DNA of 64,000 nt from Thermaerobacter sp. FW80 (GCF_004634385.1 NZ_CP037895.1:2827245-2891244), one strand, 5' to 3'; shown: positions 45,833 through 59,358, counted from the first letter of the stretch. The notes: generated by a model not told the origin, from the letters alone. Made by a program: numbers and translations.

Positions 45833-48800
45833 CTACTCCTCCTCGAAGTGGTGCTCCTCGAACTTCAACGTGTTGCAGTTTTCCCGGACCGTGCGGATCA
45901 CGGGCTCGGAGAACCCCGCGGGCAGCGACGCCTCGATCTCCAGCGTGACCCGGACCTGGGCCCCCGGCGGCGCCGCCAGGTGAGCGATGACCTCCTCGGC
46001 GATCCGGCCCGCGTCTGCACCCACCCGCATGGGGTTCAAGGCGGCGCGCCCGTGGAAGCGGCGGAAGACGGGCTGGGCCGGCGCCCCAGACGGAGAGCCC
46101 GACCCCGGCCCGTAGCTCCCCGGCGATACCACGACACCGGCCACCGTCGCGCCAGCGTTGCCGGTCACCGCGGGCTGGGCGGCTTGGTCACCGCCGAGCA
46201 CCGCCCCGGTCGCCGATGGCGCAGCCAACTCGGCCTTGAGCTGTCGTTCCGCCACCTCGGGACGAACCAGCAGGCCCGCCGGCACATCGGGATCCAGGGA
46301 GATCCCCTCCCCCGCCCGCAGCCCGCGGTAACGGTCGGCCGCCTCGTCATAGCTCTCGGCATACGCCAAGCCGTCTTGCACCCATGTCAGCATCCGCACG
46401 CCGCTCTCGATCGCGCCCACCAGCACCGACGGATCCCGCAGCCGGGGCAGATAGAGGTAGCGGAAGAAGTCCTCCACAAGCTGGCGGACCTCCACGTGGT
46501 CACCCCGCCAGAGGGGCACCCGGTCGAGCTGGATGCGCAGCACGTTGCCGCCGAGCTGGGTGTACAGGTGACCGTCCGCCACCAGCTTCTTGCTGGCCCG
46601 TTCCACCAGGTTCCCGGACCCTTGCAGGCGCACGGCCAACCAGCCCACGTCACCCTGCGGGTCCCCCTGCTCGGGCACCAAGAGCCACTGGAAGGCCTCC
46701 AGCAAGCGCAGGGAGACGGTGGTGTCGGCGGCGGTCTTCTGCTGCTCGGCCGTGCGGGCCTGGTGCGGGTCCAGGTTGAGGGCCTCTCGCTCCTGCAGGA
46801 TGGAATCCCAGGCGAGGTAGCGTCGCACCGCCTCGTCCAGGCCGTCCAACTGGGTGCGGTCCACCGCCAGGAACACCAGGGCGTTCCGGTAGGTCCGGGG
46901 CTGGTTGCCCCGCCACTCCAGGATCTGCGCGGCGGCAGACAGGGCGGGGCTCTCGCCGTTGCGCTGGTACGGAGCATCCAGGCCGAGGATCACCAGCCGG
47001 GCGGCCGGTTCGTCCGGCACCTCCTGGCTGGACCTGGGAATTGCGTGCACGCCGGCGAAATGACCGGAGGAGCGGCGTACCTCCTCCCGCACCCGGCGCT
47101 CGATCTCCTCCGCCACCCGGTCCGGCTGGTACTTGAGCTGTTCCGCCCGTTCCTCCGCCAGGCTGTTGACGTTGGGCTGGGGGGCGTACCAGTACCGGGT
47201 CCCGTCGGTGTACAGGTAGGTGGCCCGGCCGGCCAGGCGCCGCAGGGCATCCCCGAACACCGCCGGCGACTCGCCGGGCATGACGCAGCCGAGCTTGATG
47301 CGCCGGTCGTCCAGGCCCCGGTTGGCGGCGGTGTAGGTGGGGGCGGAGCCCAGGTAGATGGTGCGCGCCACCCGCCGGGCGGCGGAGTAGCGCCCGAAGG
47401 TGGACGACTCTCCATCGATCTGCAGCGGCAGCGAGCCGGGGCCGTCCACGTCCCGCTGGATCACGGGAACCCAGTTGTCCGTCAGGTAGCGGGTGAGCTC
47501 CGACTCCACCCGCCGGTCGTCCATGGGCAGGGTGCAGGGCAGGATCAGGGGGCTGCGGTCCCCCTGCTCCCAGAGGCTGTGGATCACGGCGGCCATGAGC
47601 CGCAGCACGCCCCGGGTCCGCTGGAACCGCACCAGGGTGGCCCAGTCCCCGTACAAGCGGTCGAAGACCTCGGGGTGGATGGGGTAGGCCGCCTTGATGC
47701 GGCGCTCGTACTGCGGTTCCCGGCACTCGGCGGGGAACTCCCCGGGATGGGCCTTGTAAAGTTCCATGAAGGCCCGGGCCACCACGTCCCGCGCCTCGAA
47801 CTGCTCGGGCTCGGTCATGGGCTGGAAGAGCCGGCGCCGGACGATCTCGAAGCTCTCCTCGGGGGTGGCCGGCCGCCAGGGCACCTCCACGCGCCCGATG
47901 ACGTTGCGCAGCCGCTCCAGGGCTTCCCGGCCGCGGGAGCCGCCCACCTCGACGTCCTCGGCACCGGTGCGGGTGGCGGTGGGGCTCTCCGACGCGGGCA
48001 GGCTCACCACCAGCAGGGCGTTGGGGACGGCCTTGACCGCCTCGGTCAGGGCCTGGGCGAAGGTGAACTGGGTGTCGAAGCTGCCGGCGGGGAGGTCGCC
48101 GGCGTCGTGGAGCTGGCGGGCGTAGGCCACCCACTCGTCGATGAGGATCAGGCAGGGCCCGTAGTCCGCCAGCAACTGGCGCAGGGTGTCACCGGGGTTG
48201 GTGGCCCGCTCGTCGTCGGCCCGCACCCGCTCGTAGGCGTCCCTACGGCCCAGCTGCCAGGCCAGCTCGCCCCAGAGGGTGCGCACCACCGTGCCGTCGT
48301 CCTTGACGCTGGGGTTGCCGGGGGAGATGCGGTTGCCCACCAGCACCACCCGCCGCGCTCGGGGGATGGAGGTGAAGCCGGCCTCCTTCAGCACCTCCTC
48401 CGCGCCGGGCAGGTTCCCCGGCCGCAGGCCGGAGAAGAGGTGGTACAGGGCCAGCATGGAGTGGGTCTTGCCGCCGCCGAAATTGGTCTGGAGCTGGACC
48501 ACGGGGTCGCCGCCCTGGCCCGACAGCCGGCGCACGGCGTTGACCAGCAGCCACTTCAGGCTCTCGGTGAGGTAGGTGCGCCGGAAGAACTCCACCGGGT
48601 CTTTGTACTCGTCGCTGCCCTCGCCCAGGTACACCTGCCAGAGGTCGGCGGCGAACTCGGCGTGCTGGTAGCGGCCGCTGGCCACGTCCTCGTGGGGGCT
48701 CACCACCTCGCGCCAGGGCTCGAGCATGCCGCTGGCCGCCGCCTCGATCAGGGAGCCGCCCGCCTTGCGCCGCTGCTGCCGCACCTTTTCGTCGTACTGG

Positions 48801-49222
48801 ACCCGCAGGAGCTCGGCGGTCATGCGGTCCAGTTCCTCCGCCTCGGGGGCGGAGATGGCGGCCAGCAGGCGCCGGGCGGAGTCCAGCACCCGGTAGGTGT
48901 CGTCGCTGCTGAAGGGCTCCTGGTGCGCCCAGCGGTTGCGCCACTCCCGGAGCTCGGAGACGAAGCTGCGCTCAGCATGGCCCAGGGTATGCCTGAACAC
49001 GTCGTTCCACGTGTTCCACATCAGTTTGAGCAGGAGGGCGACGTCCCACTGTTCCACCGGCTTCTCGGCCACCAGGGGATCGTCGACGAAGCGCAAGAGG
49101 ACGCGGTCATCCACCCGCCCCTCCTTGCGGGCCAGGCGGATCTCCCGGGCGACGAAGGGCGCCAGCCCGTTGCGCAGCAGTTCGAGAGCCCTGCGGACTC
49201 GTTCGTAGTTGCTTACGGCCAC
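45833..49222 (-). CDS. DUF499 ATPase with N-terminal HEPN-like domain
   Basis: About 1130 residues. Residues 1-120 resemble the Swt1-type HEPN domain: WNTWNDVFRHTLGHAERSFVSELREWRNRWAHQ, where Arg95-His100 is an RX4H motif as in HEPN ribonucleases. Then a large P-loop ATPase: Walker A NFGGGKTHSMLALYHLF, Walker B CLILIDEWVAY, and an Arg-finger-like TRTGAEDVEVGG stretch. The C-terminal 90 residues (VRVTLEIEASLPAGFSEPVIRTV) match the DUF499 end. The GTG at 49222 (GGGGGGTGGG upstream) or ATG 49237 may start it. It is the third gene after helicase and methyltransferase. The trio corresponds to helicase-methylase-ATPase defence loci (PADLOC 'Hma' as I recall). Confidence 0.85.
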   Translation of the reverse strand: MAVSNYERVRRALELLRNGLAPFVAREIRLARKEGRVDDRVLLRFVDDPLVAEKPVEQWDVALLLKLMWNTWNDVFRHTLGHAERSFVSELREWRNRWAHQEPFSSDDTYRVLDSARRLLAAISAPEAEELDRMTAELLRVQYDEKVRQQRRKAGGSLIEAAASGMLEPWREVVSPHEDVASGRYQHAEFAADLWQVYLGEGSDEYKDPVEFFRRTYLTESLKWLLVNAVRRLSGQGGDPVVQLQTNFGGGKTHSMLALYHLFSGLRPGNLPGAEEVLKEAGFTSIPRARRVVLVGNRISPGNPSVKDDGTVVRTLWGELAWQLGRRDAYERVRADDERATNPGDTLRQLLADYGPCLILIDEWVAYARQLHDAGDLPAGSFDTQFTFAQALTEAVKAVPNALLVVSLPASESPTATRTGAEDVEVGGSRGREALERLRNVIGRVEVPWRPATPEESFEIVRRRLFQPMTEPEQFEARDVVARAFMELYKAHPGEFPAECREPQYERRIKAAYPIHPEVFDRLYGDWATLVRFQRTRGVLRLMAAVIHSLWEQGDRSPLILPCTLPMDDRRVESELTRYLTDNWVPVIQRDVDGPGSLPLQIDGESSTFGRYSAARRVARTIYLGSAPTYTAANRGLDDRRIKLGCVMPGESPAVFGDALRRLAGRATYLYTDGTRYWYAPQPNVNSLAEERAEQLKYQPDRVAEEIERRVREEVRRSSGHFAGVHAIPRSSQEVPDEPAARLVILGLDAPYQRNGESPALSAAAQILEWRGNQPRTYRNALVFLAVDRTQLDGLDEAVRRYLAWDSILQEREALNLDPHQARTAEQQKTAADTTVSLRLLEAFQWLLVPEQGDPQGDVGWLAVRLQGSGNLVERASKKLVADGHLYTQLGGNVLRIQLDRVPLWRGDHVEVRQLVEDFFRYLYLPRLRDPSVLVGAIESGVRMLTWVQDGLAYAESYDEAADRYRGLRAGEGISLDPDVPAGLLVRPEVAERQLKAELAAPSATGAVLGGDQAAQPAVTGNAGATVAGVVVSPGSYGPGSGSPSGAPAQPVFRRFHGRAALNPMRVGADAGRIAEEVIAHLAAPPGAQVRVTLEIEASLPAGFSEPVIRTVRENCNTLKFEEHHFEEE

Positions 49223-49259
49223 GGTCCCACCCCCCATAAAAACGCGCCGTACCGGCCGA

Positions 49260-52094
49260 TCAGAGGACGGTCATCTGCTCGCCCTGGCGGCGGTCTTGCG
49301 CCAGCCGGACCAGCTCGGACCAGGCCAAGACCAGGGCGTTGTAGGCCAGGGCCTCCTGGGTGCGGCCCTTGCGCTCGCTGATGCGGAAGAGCCGGTAGGC
49401 CAGGTCCCGGGCCATCTCCGCCCGGCCGCCCAGCTTGGCCACCAGCCGGGCGGTGGCTTCCTCGCCGGCGTTCTCGTGATAGTAGACCCGGAGGAGCTGG
49501 TGGGTGGTGCCCCAGACGGTGGGCGCCTTGTCGCGCTCGGGGTCCCAGCCGTGGTCCAGCTCCTCCGGCCGCAGCAGGCGGACTCGGCCCCGCTGGGCCC
49601 GCACGATCCCCGCCTGCTCCAGGCCGGACAGGGTGGTCACCTTCGCCTTAGACAGCAGCTCGGCCTCGCCGAACTCCCCCTCGTCGAACCCGTGCTGCTC
49701 GTACCAGGCGATGGCCCAGCGGGTCTCGTTGTCGAACTCGTCCTCCTGTTCGGCGAGAACCTCGGTGAGCACCTGGTTGATCAGGGCCAGGGCGGTGCGG
49801 ACCGTCATAGGCCGGCCGTCGGGCTCCAGCACCCGGCTGTAGCGGGAGAACACCGCCATGCCGGGGCCGATGGCGGCCTGGGCGAAGTCCACCGGAGCGA
49901 TGTTACCCTGCTGCAAACGCTTGATGGCTTCGGGAAGTTCGCGCTTGAGCTCGACCATGAAGCCACGGCGGTCAATCTGGGGTGCGTCCTCGGGCCGGGG
50001 ACGGCAAGCCAAAACGATGTACGAAGCCAGGGCGTTGGTGCCCATGGAGACCATCCGCCACTTCTGCGAGGCGCGCACCGGCCAGGTAGCGGTGATCTGA
50101 AAACCCGTGCCGATCAGGGCCTCCAGCATCGTCTCCCACCCGGTGGTACGGTCCACCCGGTTACCGTTCACCTGTCCGGCCTCGTCGTCCGTGCCGCTCT
50201 CCTCGTCGTCCTGTTTGAAGGCGTAGTAGACGGTGAGGGGAAAGCGGCAGTCCATCTTCTTGCGCAGTTGCCCGAAGGCCCGGCGGAAGCCCTCCTCGAA
50301 GTGTTCCTTGGCCGCATACTTGTCTCCACCGAACCGCTCGGGTGCCGCCACCAGCTCAGGCTCCTTGGGCACCAGGATGGTGTAGAACAACTCCGGATAA
50401 AGGTCACCAATGGTACGCCGCAGCCACACGTAGAAGAAGTCCGAGAGGGCCGCGTAGCCGATGTTGTCGTAGTAGGGCGGATCGGTGCTGACCAGAACGT
50501 TCTTCAGTCTATCCCACGGCCGCGAGGCATCGATGGAACGGGCTTGGCCTTGCAGCAGTCTTGCCATGGTTTCGATGCACTGGGCAACGTACTCGCTACA
50601 GGTCGACCAGGCACCAACCGACTCCCCTAGCAGATTAGCCTCTGTAAAGTCCCACACCATCGGAATCGCTTGTCGACCGAACAGATTCATTACCTTCTGG
50701 TTACTTGGGCTCCACCTGCACAGGGAATTATTAAAATCCGCGCACCGATCCACTGCCAGTGCAAGGAAGGTCGTGACGGCGCGGCTGTAGTCCTCGGCTT
50801 CGGCGTCCCACAACCCGGCCGCAGCCGCATCCCGCCGCACGTCCGCCCGCACTTCCCGCACCAGGTCCGACAGCATCAGCAGCGCAGTTAGCTGGCGCGG
50901 GGTGTAGTAGTCGCTGAACTGTTTAAATCCGTAGGGGAGTCCGACGGCGTTCCCTGCAAAGGTGCCGGCCGCAGGCTCAGTCAACACACCTGCCGGCTTG
51001 GTGACTGCGGCCGTTGCCTCATGCAAAGGGTCGGCTGGCACGTACACCCGGCCACGACCCCCGGCGGCAACGATGGCGACGAGGCGGAACGCCAGGTTGC
51101 CCTTGTCTGCCTCTGCATTTACGTAGTTGTTTGTGATTGTGTCCCCGGTCAGCAAGCAACGGAAAGTTGCCCGGCCGGTCTTCGTGCCAGCTTTCACCGC
51201 CGCCCGGTCCTTGGGTGCCCCGGTGCGCACGACGAAGCGCCACGTGCCGGCCACCCGGTCCACCACCGGCTCCAGGTACGCCTCGCTGCCCTTCTTGCTC
51301 GACAACCAGAACGTGCTCATGAGGGGCACGTGGGCACCCCGGGCCGCCGGGTTGGGACTCGGGACGGTCCGCGCCCAGATCCAGGCGATCACCGGCAGTT
51401 CCTTGCCCACGTACGGCTGGAGATCCGGCCGGTCCTCGGCCATCTCCGCCGTGACCTTGACCGGGGGGTAGAGGTGGCCGATCTTCTCGCGGGCGCGCTT
51501 GAGGATCACCCGCCCGTAGTACCGCACGTCCGCCGCCAGCCCGGCCGTACCACGCCACCGGGCGTTTCCACCGGTCCTGCCGCGGTCCTCCGGGTTGACG
51601 GGCGGGTGGTCCGTCCACCGGGGCGCGATTTCCAGGTTGCACTTGTTGAGGAGAACGGCCACCGGGTTGATGTCCCCCGCGTAGGTTTCGAACCCCAGTC
51701 GCGCCGCCTCCAGCGGGATGGAGCCCCCGCCCGCGAAGGGGTCGAGCACCGGGGGCAGTTTCCCGTCGCAGTGCTTGAGCATCTCTGCCCGGGCCTCGGC
51801 GTAGACCTCGGGGTGCTTGTGGAGCTGCTTCTGCATCATCTTGCGGATGATCCCGAAGAGGCGCTCCCGCTCCCGCGCCTGGTCCTCCTCGGTGGGGAAC
51901 CGGTCGGGGTGGCTCGACGGGTCGTCGACCACCGAGGCGAACAGCACCGCGCGGGCGACCGGCAGCGGCAGGCGCGCCCACCAGTGGTGGATCCCCTTGG
52001 GGTGCGGCCCGATCCCCGGCATCTTGTCATAGGCCGAAGCGTCGTTGATCTCGGGCAAAGGCAGGGCGACTTCGATGAGTTTCTTCCGGGTCAC
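49260..52094 (-). CDS. DUF1156 DNA methyltransferase
   Basis: 944 residues. The N-terminus is the DUF1156 segment (IEVALPLPEINDASAYDK...GIHHWWARLPLPVARAVLFA). AdoMet motif I DPFAGGGSIPLEA is at residue 118. The catalytic motif STDPPYYDNIGYAALSDFFYVWLRR lies in the second half. DPPY marks an amino-methyltransferase (N6-adenine or N4-cytosine). The order (motif I before DPPY, with a large insert between) is that of the DUF1156 family, found almost only in defence loci. It ends 38 bases before the DUF499 start and follows the helicase by 97 bases. Composition in its middle (50.5-51.1 kb) is visibly less GC-rich than the core genes, a hint of transfer. Confidence 0.9.
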   Translation of the reverse strand: MTRKKLIEVALPLPEINDASAYDKMPGIGPHPKGIHHWWARLPLPVARAVLFASVVDDPSSHPDRFPTEEDQARERERLFGIIRKMMQKQLHKHPEVYAEARAEMLKHCDGKLPPVLDPFAGGGSIPLEAARLGFETYAGDINPVAVLLNKCNLEIAPRWTDHPPVNPEDRGRTGGNARWRGTAGLAADVRYYGRVILKRAREKIGHLYPPVKVTAEMAEDRPDLQPYVGKELPVIAWIWARTVPSPNPAARGAHVPLMSTFWLSSKKGSEAYLEPVVDRVAGTWRFVVRTGAPKDRAAVKAGTKTGRATFRCLLTGDTITNNYVNAEADKGNLAFRLVAIVAAGGRGRVYVPADPLHEATAAVTKPAGVLTEPAAGTFAGNAVGLPYGFKQFSDYYTPRQLTALLMLSDLVREVRADVRRDAAAAGLWDAEAEDYSRAVTTFLALAVDRCADFNNSLCRWSPSNQKVMNLFGRQAIPMVWDFTEANLLGESVGAWSTCSEYVAQCIETMARLLQGQARSIDASRPWDRLKNVLVSTDPPYYDNIGYAALSDFFYVWLRRTIGDLYPELFYTILVPKEPELVAAPERFGGDKYAAKEHFEEGFRRAFGQLRKKMDCRFPLTVYYAFKQDDEESGTDDEAGQVNGNRVDRTTGWETMLEALIGTGFQITATWPVRASQKWRMVSMGTNALASYIVLACRPRPEDAPQIDRRGFMVELKRELPEAIKRLQQGNIAPVDFAQAAIGPGMAVFSRYSRVLEPDGRPMTVRTALALINQVLTEVLAEQEDEFDNETRWAIAWYEQHGFDEGEFGEAELLSKAKVTTLSGLEQAGIVRAQRGRVRLLRPEELDHGWDPERDKAPTVWGTTHQLLRVYYHENAGEEATARLVAKLGGRAEMARDLAYRLFRISERKGRTQEALAYNALVLAWSELVRLAQDRRQGEQMTVL

Positions 52095-52191
52095 GATGGG
52101 TGCACCTCACGAATTTTGATGACGCGTCCCTATACGGCGATGACTCGGTGACAGGGTGCTGAGTGGGGCCCTGTGGCTCGAGGCGGAGATC

Positions 52192-55764
<3,573 letters not shown>

Positions 55765-56075
55765 GGCTTGGTCCCCGCTTCGTCCCTGGATTCGGTGCTG
55801 TGGGACTCCGATCGTGACAAGGCGCAGGGTATTTACTTCGCCGTCCGCGATGGATCCCTGCCAGGGACCTTGGCCGCCTGCCTCGACCCCGGGCCCGCCT
55901 CGACCCTTGACTACGGGAAATGATTTGGAACACTAAATGTTAGCTCTGCTAATCGAATTGCGGGGAGCTCGTTGCCCACGGCGTATATCTGTGCTTTGCC
56001 CGCGGTGGGCTGGTAGCGGGGAGCTGGCGGCGGGCTGGCGCCGCGGGAGCCGGCACGGGGACGAGGCGATGCACC
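55765..56075. promoter_or_regulatory. Divergent control region with overlapping inverted repeats
   Basis: Between the leftward defence operon and the rightward marR gene. CTAA-ATG-TTAG (55933-55943) and TTAGC-TCT-GCTAA (55940-55952) are perfect inverted repeats sharing TTAG, the size and style of MarR-family operators. The surrounding 55920-55965 is the most A+T-rich stretch nearby, fitting promoters. MarR probably represses its own operon here; the defence operon could also be affected. Confidence 0.6.
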
Positions 56076-56633
56076 ATGACGTCGGGCACGGCGGCAAGGG
56101 AATGGGCCGCGGACTCCGCGACATCCCCATCGACGCCTGAAGGCTGCACCCGCCTCATCACCGAGGTGGTCCCCCGGCTCATGCGCCTGATCCGGAGGCA
56201 GATGCGCCGCCATCAACCGGGGCGGCTGTCCGTGCCCCAGTTCCGCACCCTGTTGTACCTGCACCATCACCCGGGGGCGTCGCTCTCCGCGGTGGCCGAG
56301 CACCTCGGCGTCGCCCGCCCCACCGCCTCCACACTGGTGAACCGGCTGGTCCAGCGGGGGCTCGTGACCCGCAACATCGATCCGGCTGAGCGCCGACGCG
56401 TCGTGCTCCACCTGACCGATGCCGGCCGCGAAGACCTGGAGGTCGCCCGCCGGAGGACCGAGGCCGAGCTCGCCGAGCGGCTGGCCGGCTTCCGGCCGGA
56501 GGAACTGGCTGCCCTGGCCGCCGGACTGCGGCTGCTGGAGCGCGTCGCAGCGGAGGTCGCGGAGCCGGCCTCGGCCGAGGGGCGCGAGAACCCGGCCGGC
56601 CCCCGCCTGCCCGAGGAGGTCGAGGAGGGTTGA
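56076..56633 (+). CDS. MarR-family transcriptional regulator
   Basis: 185 residues: winged helix with LSVPQFRTLLYLHHHPGASLSAVAEHLGVARPTASTLVNRLVQRGLVTR and the wing DPAERRRVVLHLTDAGRE. An about 25-residue N-terminal extension and a 30-residue acidic/proline tail. First gene of an operon with an ABC exporter and an MFS exporter, so a drug- or toxin-responsive repressor is likely. The stop overlaps the TTG start of the ATPase gene. Candidate operator at 55933-55952. Confidence 0.9.
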   Translation: MTSGTAAREWAADSATSPSTPEGCTRLITEVVPRLMRLIRRQMRRHQPGRLSVPQFRTLLYLHHHPGASLSAVAEHLGVARPTASTLVNRLVQRGLVTRNIDPAERRRVVLHLTDAGREDLEVARRRTEAELAERLAGFRPEELAALAAGLRLLERVAAEVAEPASAEGRENPAGPRLPEEVEEG

Positions 56634-57466
56634 CCACGGCAGCGCCTGCCGCGCCGCATCCCGCCGGCTCCGGTCTGGCGGTGGAGACCGTCCAGCTGAC
56701 CCGGTCCTTCGGGGACTTCGTCGCCGTCGATCACCTCGACCTGGCGATCCCTGCGGGGACCATCTTCGGCCTCCTCGGTCCCAACGGCGCCGGCAAGAGC
56801 ACCACCATCAAGATGCTGACCACCCTGCTTCCGCCCAGCGGCGGCACCGCGCGGGTGGCCGGGTTCGACGTGGTGCGCCAGCCCGCCGCCGTGCGCCGGC
56901 GGGTGGGCTACGTGCCCCAGTTCCTCTCCGCCGACGGCGCCCTGACGGGGTACGAGAACCTGCTGATCTTCGCCAAGCTCTACGGCATCCCGGCCCGGGA
57001 GCGGTACGGGCGCATCATGGAGCTCCTCGAGCTGGTCGGCCTGGGCGACGCCGCCCACACCCTGGTTCGCCGCTACTCCGGGGGGATGATCCGACGCCTC
57101 GAGATCGCCCAGTCCCTGCTGCACCGCCCCGCCGTGCTCTTCCTCGACGAGCCCACGGTGGGTCTCGATCCCACCGCCCACCGCGGGGTCTGGGAGCAGG
57201 TGCGCCTGTTGCGCGACCGGTTCGGCACCACCGTGGTCCTGACCACCCACTACATGGAGGAGGCCGACGAGCTCTGCGACCAGGTGGCCATCCTCCACCG
57301 GGGCCAGGTGGCCGCCGTGGGGTCGCCGGCCGCGCTCAAGGCCCAGGTGGGCGCCGCCGCCACGCTGGAAGACGTGTTCGTCCACTTCACCGGCAGCTCG
57401 CTGGAATCGGGAGGGACCTACCGCGATGTCGCCCGCACCCGCCGCACCGCCCGGCGGCTCTCGTGA
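56630..57466 (+). CDS. ABC exporter ATPase (DrrA-like)
   Basis: 278 residues. Walker A GPNGAGKSTTIKML, Q-loop YVPQF, signature YSGGMIRRLEIAQSLL, Walker B AVLFLDEPTVGLDP, switch TTHYMEEADELCD. This is the daunorubicin-resistance DrrA/CcmA group that pairs with ABC-2 permeases. The C-terminal LEDVFVHFTGSSLESGG is typical. TTG start coupled to marR (TTGA). The last 41 bases overlap the permease gene in another frame. Confidence 0.92.
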   Translation: MTTAAPAAPHPAGSGLAVETVQLTRSFGDFVAVDHLDLAIPAGTIFGLLGPNGAGKSTTIKMLTTLLPPSGGTARVAGFDVVRQPAAVRRRVGYVPQFLSADGALTGYENLLIFAKLYGIPARERYGRIMELLELVGLGDAAHTLVRRYSGGMIRRLEIAQSLLHRPAVLFLDEPTVGLDPTAHRGVWEQVRLLRDRFGTTVVLTTHYMEEADELCDQVAILHRGQVAAVGSPAALKAQVGAAATLEDVFVHFTGSSLESGGTYRDVARTRRTARRLS

Positions 57467-58556
57467 GCAGCCGGACCCGCACCTCGACCCGGGACGAACC
57501 GGCCCCGGGGAGGCCGGGCCGGGCGCCGCCCGCGCCCCCGTGGCCGGAGCCGCGGTCCAGCCTGCGCCCTGGACCGCCGTCGAGCCCGGGGTCCGCAGCC
57601 CGGGCGCGACCGGATGGATCCAGGCTCCCGCGTCCCCCGGGACGCCCGCCGCGAGCGGCGGAGCGGTGCCCGGGGCGGCGCCCGCCGCGCCCCTGCCAGA
57701 CGACGGGGAATCCGGACCGACGGCGACGGGCGACCCCGGGTCGCGGGGCGGGCCGGGCGCGACCGCGCCCGGCCCGCTCGCCGCGGCAGCCGCCTTCGTC
57801 CGGCAGACCCTGACCATCGTGGAAGCCGAGGTGCGCAAGCTGCGGCACGACCCCTTCGAGCTGGTGACCCGGGCGGTCCAGCCCGCCCTGTGGATGCTGG
57901 TCTTCGGACAGGTGATGGGGCGCCTGCGGGGCATGCCGACGGGTGGGCTGCCCTACCTCGACTTCATGGCGCCGGGGATCCTGGCGCAGAGCACGCTGTT
58001 CGTGGCCATCTTCTACGGCATCGCCTTGATCTGGGAGCGGGACCTGGGCATCCTGCACAAGTACATGGCGAGCCCCGCCCCGCGAACCGCTCTGGTGCTG
58101 GGCAAGGCCCTGTCGGCGGGGGTGCGGGCGCTGACCCAGGCGGTGGTGATCTACCTGCTGGCGGCGGCCACGGGGGTGGCGGTTCGGTCCGACCCGGCGG
58201 CGCTGGTGGGCGTGCTGGCGCTGGCGGTGCTGGGGGCGGCGGTGTTCTCCACCCTCTCCCTGGTGGTGGCGTGCCTGGTGCGGACCCGGGAGCGGTTCAT
58301 GGGGATCGGGCAGGTGCTGACCATGCCGCTCTTCTTCGCCAGCAACGCCATCTACCCGCTCCACCTGATGCCGGGGTGGGTCCACGGCATCGCAAGGGTG
58401 AATCCGCTCACGTACCAGGTCGACGCCTTGCGGGGCCTGATGATCCGCGGCGGCGCCAGCCAGTTCGGCCTGGGTCACGACGTGGCGGTGCTGGCGCTGG
58501 CCCTGGCCTTCCTGGTGGCGGTGGCGTCGCGCCTCTACCCGCGGGCGGTGACCTGA
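57426..58556 (+). CDS. ABC-2 type permease (DrrB-like)
   Basis: 376 residues: 115 residues of disordered Pro/Ala/Gly sequence, then six membrane helices of the ABC-2 fold, with RAVQPALWMLVFGQVMGRL, PYLDFMAPGILAQ, ERDLGILHKYMASPAPR and FFASNAIYPLHLMPGW as landmarks. The N-terminal region holds the dispersed 12-bp word (57492). It overlaps the ATPase gene, so the pair is an exporter. The ATG has GGGAGGG 9 bases upstream. The long N-terminal extension may be dispensable; an internal start before residue 115 is possible. Confidence 0.88.
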   Translation: MSPAPAAPPGGSREQPDPHLDPGRTGPGEAGPGAARAPVAGAAVQPAPWTAVEPGVRSPGATGWIQAPASPGTPAASGGAVPGAAPAAPLPDDGESGPTATGDPGSRGGPGATAPGPLAAAAAFVRQTLTIVEAEVRKLRHDPFELVTRAVQPALWMLVFGQVMGRLRGMPTGGLPYLDFMAPGILAQSTLFVAIFYGIALIWERDLGILHKYMASPAPRTALVLGKALSAGVRALTQAVVIYLLAAATGVAVRSDPAALVGVLALAVLGAAVFSTLSLVVACLVRTRERFMGIGQVLTMPLFFASNAIYPLHLMPGWVHGIARVNPLTYQVDALRGLMIRGGASQFGLGHDVAVLALALAFLVAVASRLYPRAVT

Positions 58557-58557
58557 G

Positions 58558-59358
58558 GTGGGGCGGGACGCCGAGCCGCGGGCGATCCAACCGGATGGGG
58601 TGGAGCGACTCGGAGACGCGGATGGGCGCCGGGCAACCGGCCGACCCGGGCCAGCGGGGCGGTGCCAGGGGACGAACCCGGCCCCTCCCCCGCCGGCAGA
58701 ACCGGAGTCGCATCCGACCGGACGACGAGCCCCGCACCCGGCCGCCGGCGTCACCGCGGACCTAGCCGGCGGCTCCGGCGCGGGACCGGCCGGGGACTGC
58801 GGCGCGGACCCACCCGCGGGCTCCGGCGCGGGACCGGCCGGGGGCCGTGGCACGGGTCCGGTCGCGGGTTCCACCGCGGGTCCGGTCACGGGCCCCGACA
58901 CGGATTCGGCCGTGGGCCCCCACGCGGGCCCGGCCGCAGCCTCCGGCGCGGACCCGGTGGCGGGTTCCCGCGCGGCCGCGGCTCCAGACGCCGCTATGAC
59001 GGTTCGCCGGGCGGCCGAGGCTGGAACCGGCGGCAGCCCCGGGCTCCTCCTCGCCGCCGTGGCCTTCGGCGCCCTCCTCAATCCCCTGAACTCCTCCATG
59101 ATCGCCGTGGCCCTCCCCGCCATCGCCCGGGACTTCCAGGTCCCCCTCGGCCGGCTGACGTGGGTGATCGCCGCCTTCTATCTGGCCAGCGCCGTCGGCC
59201 AGCCGGTGATGGGCAAGGTGGCCGACTTGGCCGGCCGCCGGCGGGTCTTCTTCGCCGGGCTCGCGCTGGTGGCCCTCGCCTCGGCCGCAGCGCCCCTGGC
59301 GCCGACCCTGGGCGCGCTGGTGGCGGCGCGGGTGCTGCAGGCGCTGGGAAGCTCGACC
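58558..59358 (+). pseudogene. MFS exporter, N-terminal fragment (interrupted)
   Basis: N-terminal part of a DHA2/EmrB-like drug exporter: about 145 residues of Gly/Pro/Ala-rich sequence (start GTG 58558, or ATG 58996), then three membrane helices with LNPLNSSMIAVALPAIARDF, WVIAAFYLASAVGQPVMGKVADLAGRRRVF and AARVLQALGSST. At Thr (ACC, 59356-59358) the match to MFS proteins ends and transposon sequence begins; the frame runs on 13 residues to 59397. The rest of the gene resumes at 61159 in the same phase. Confidence 0.9.
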
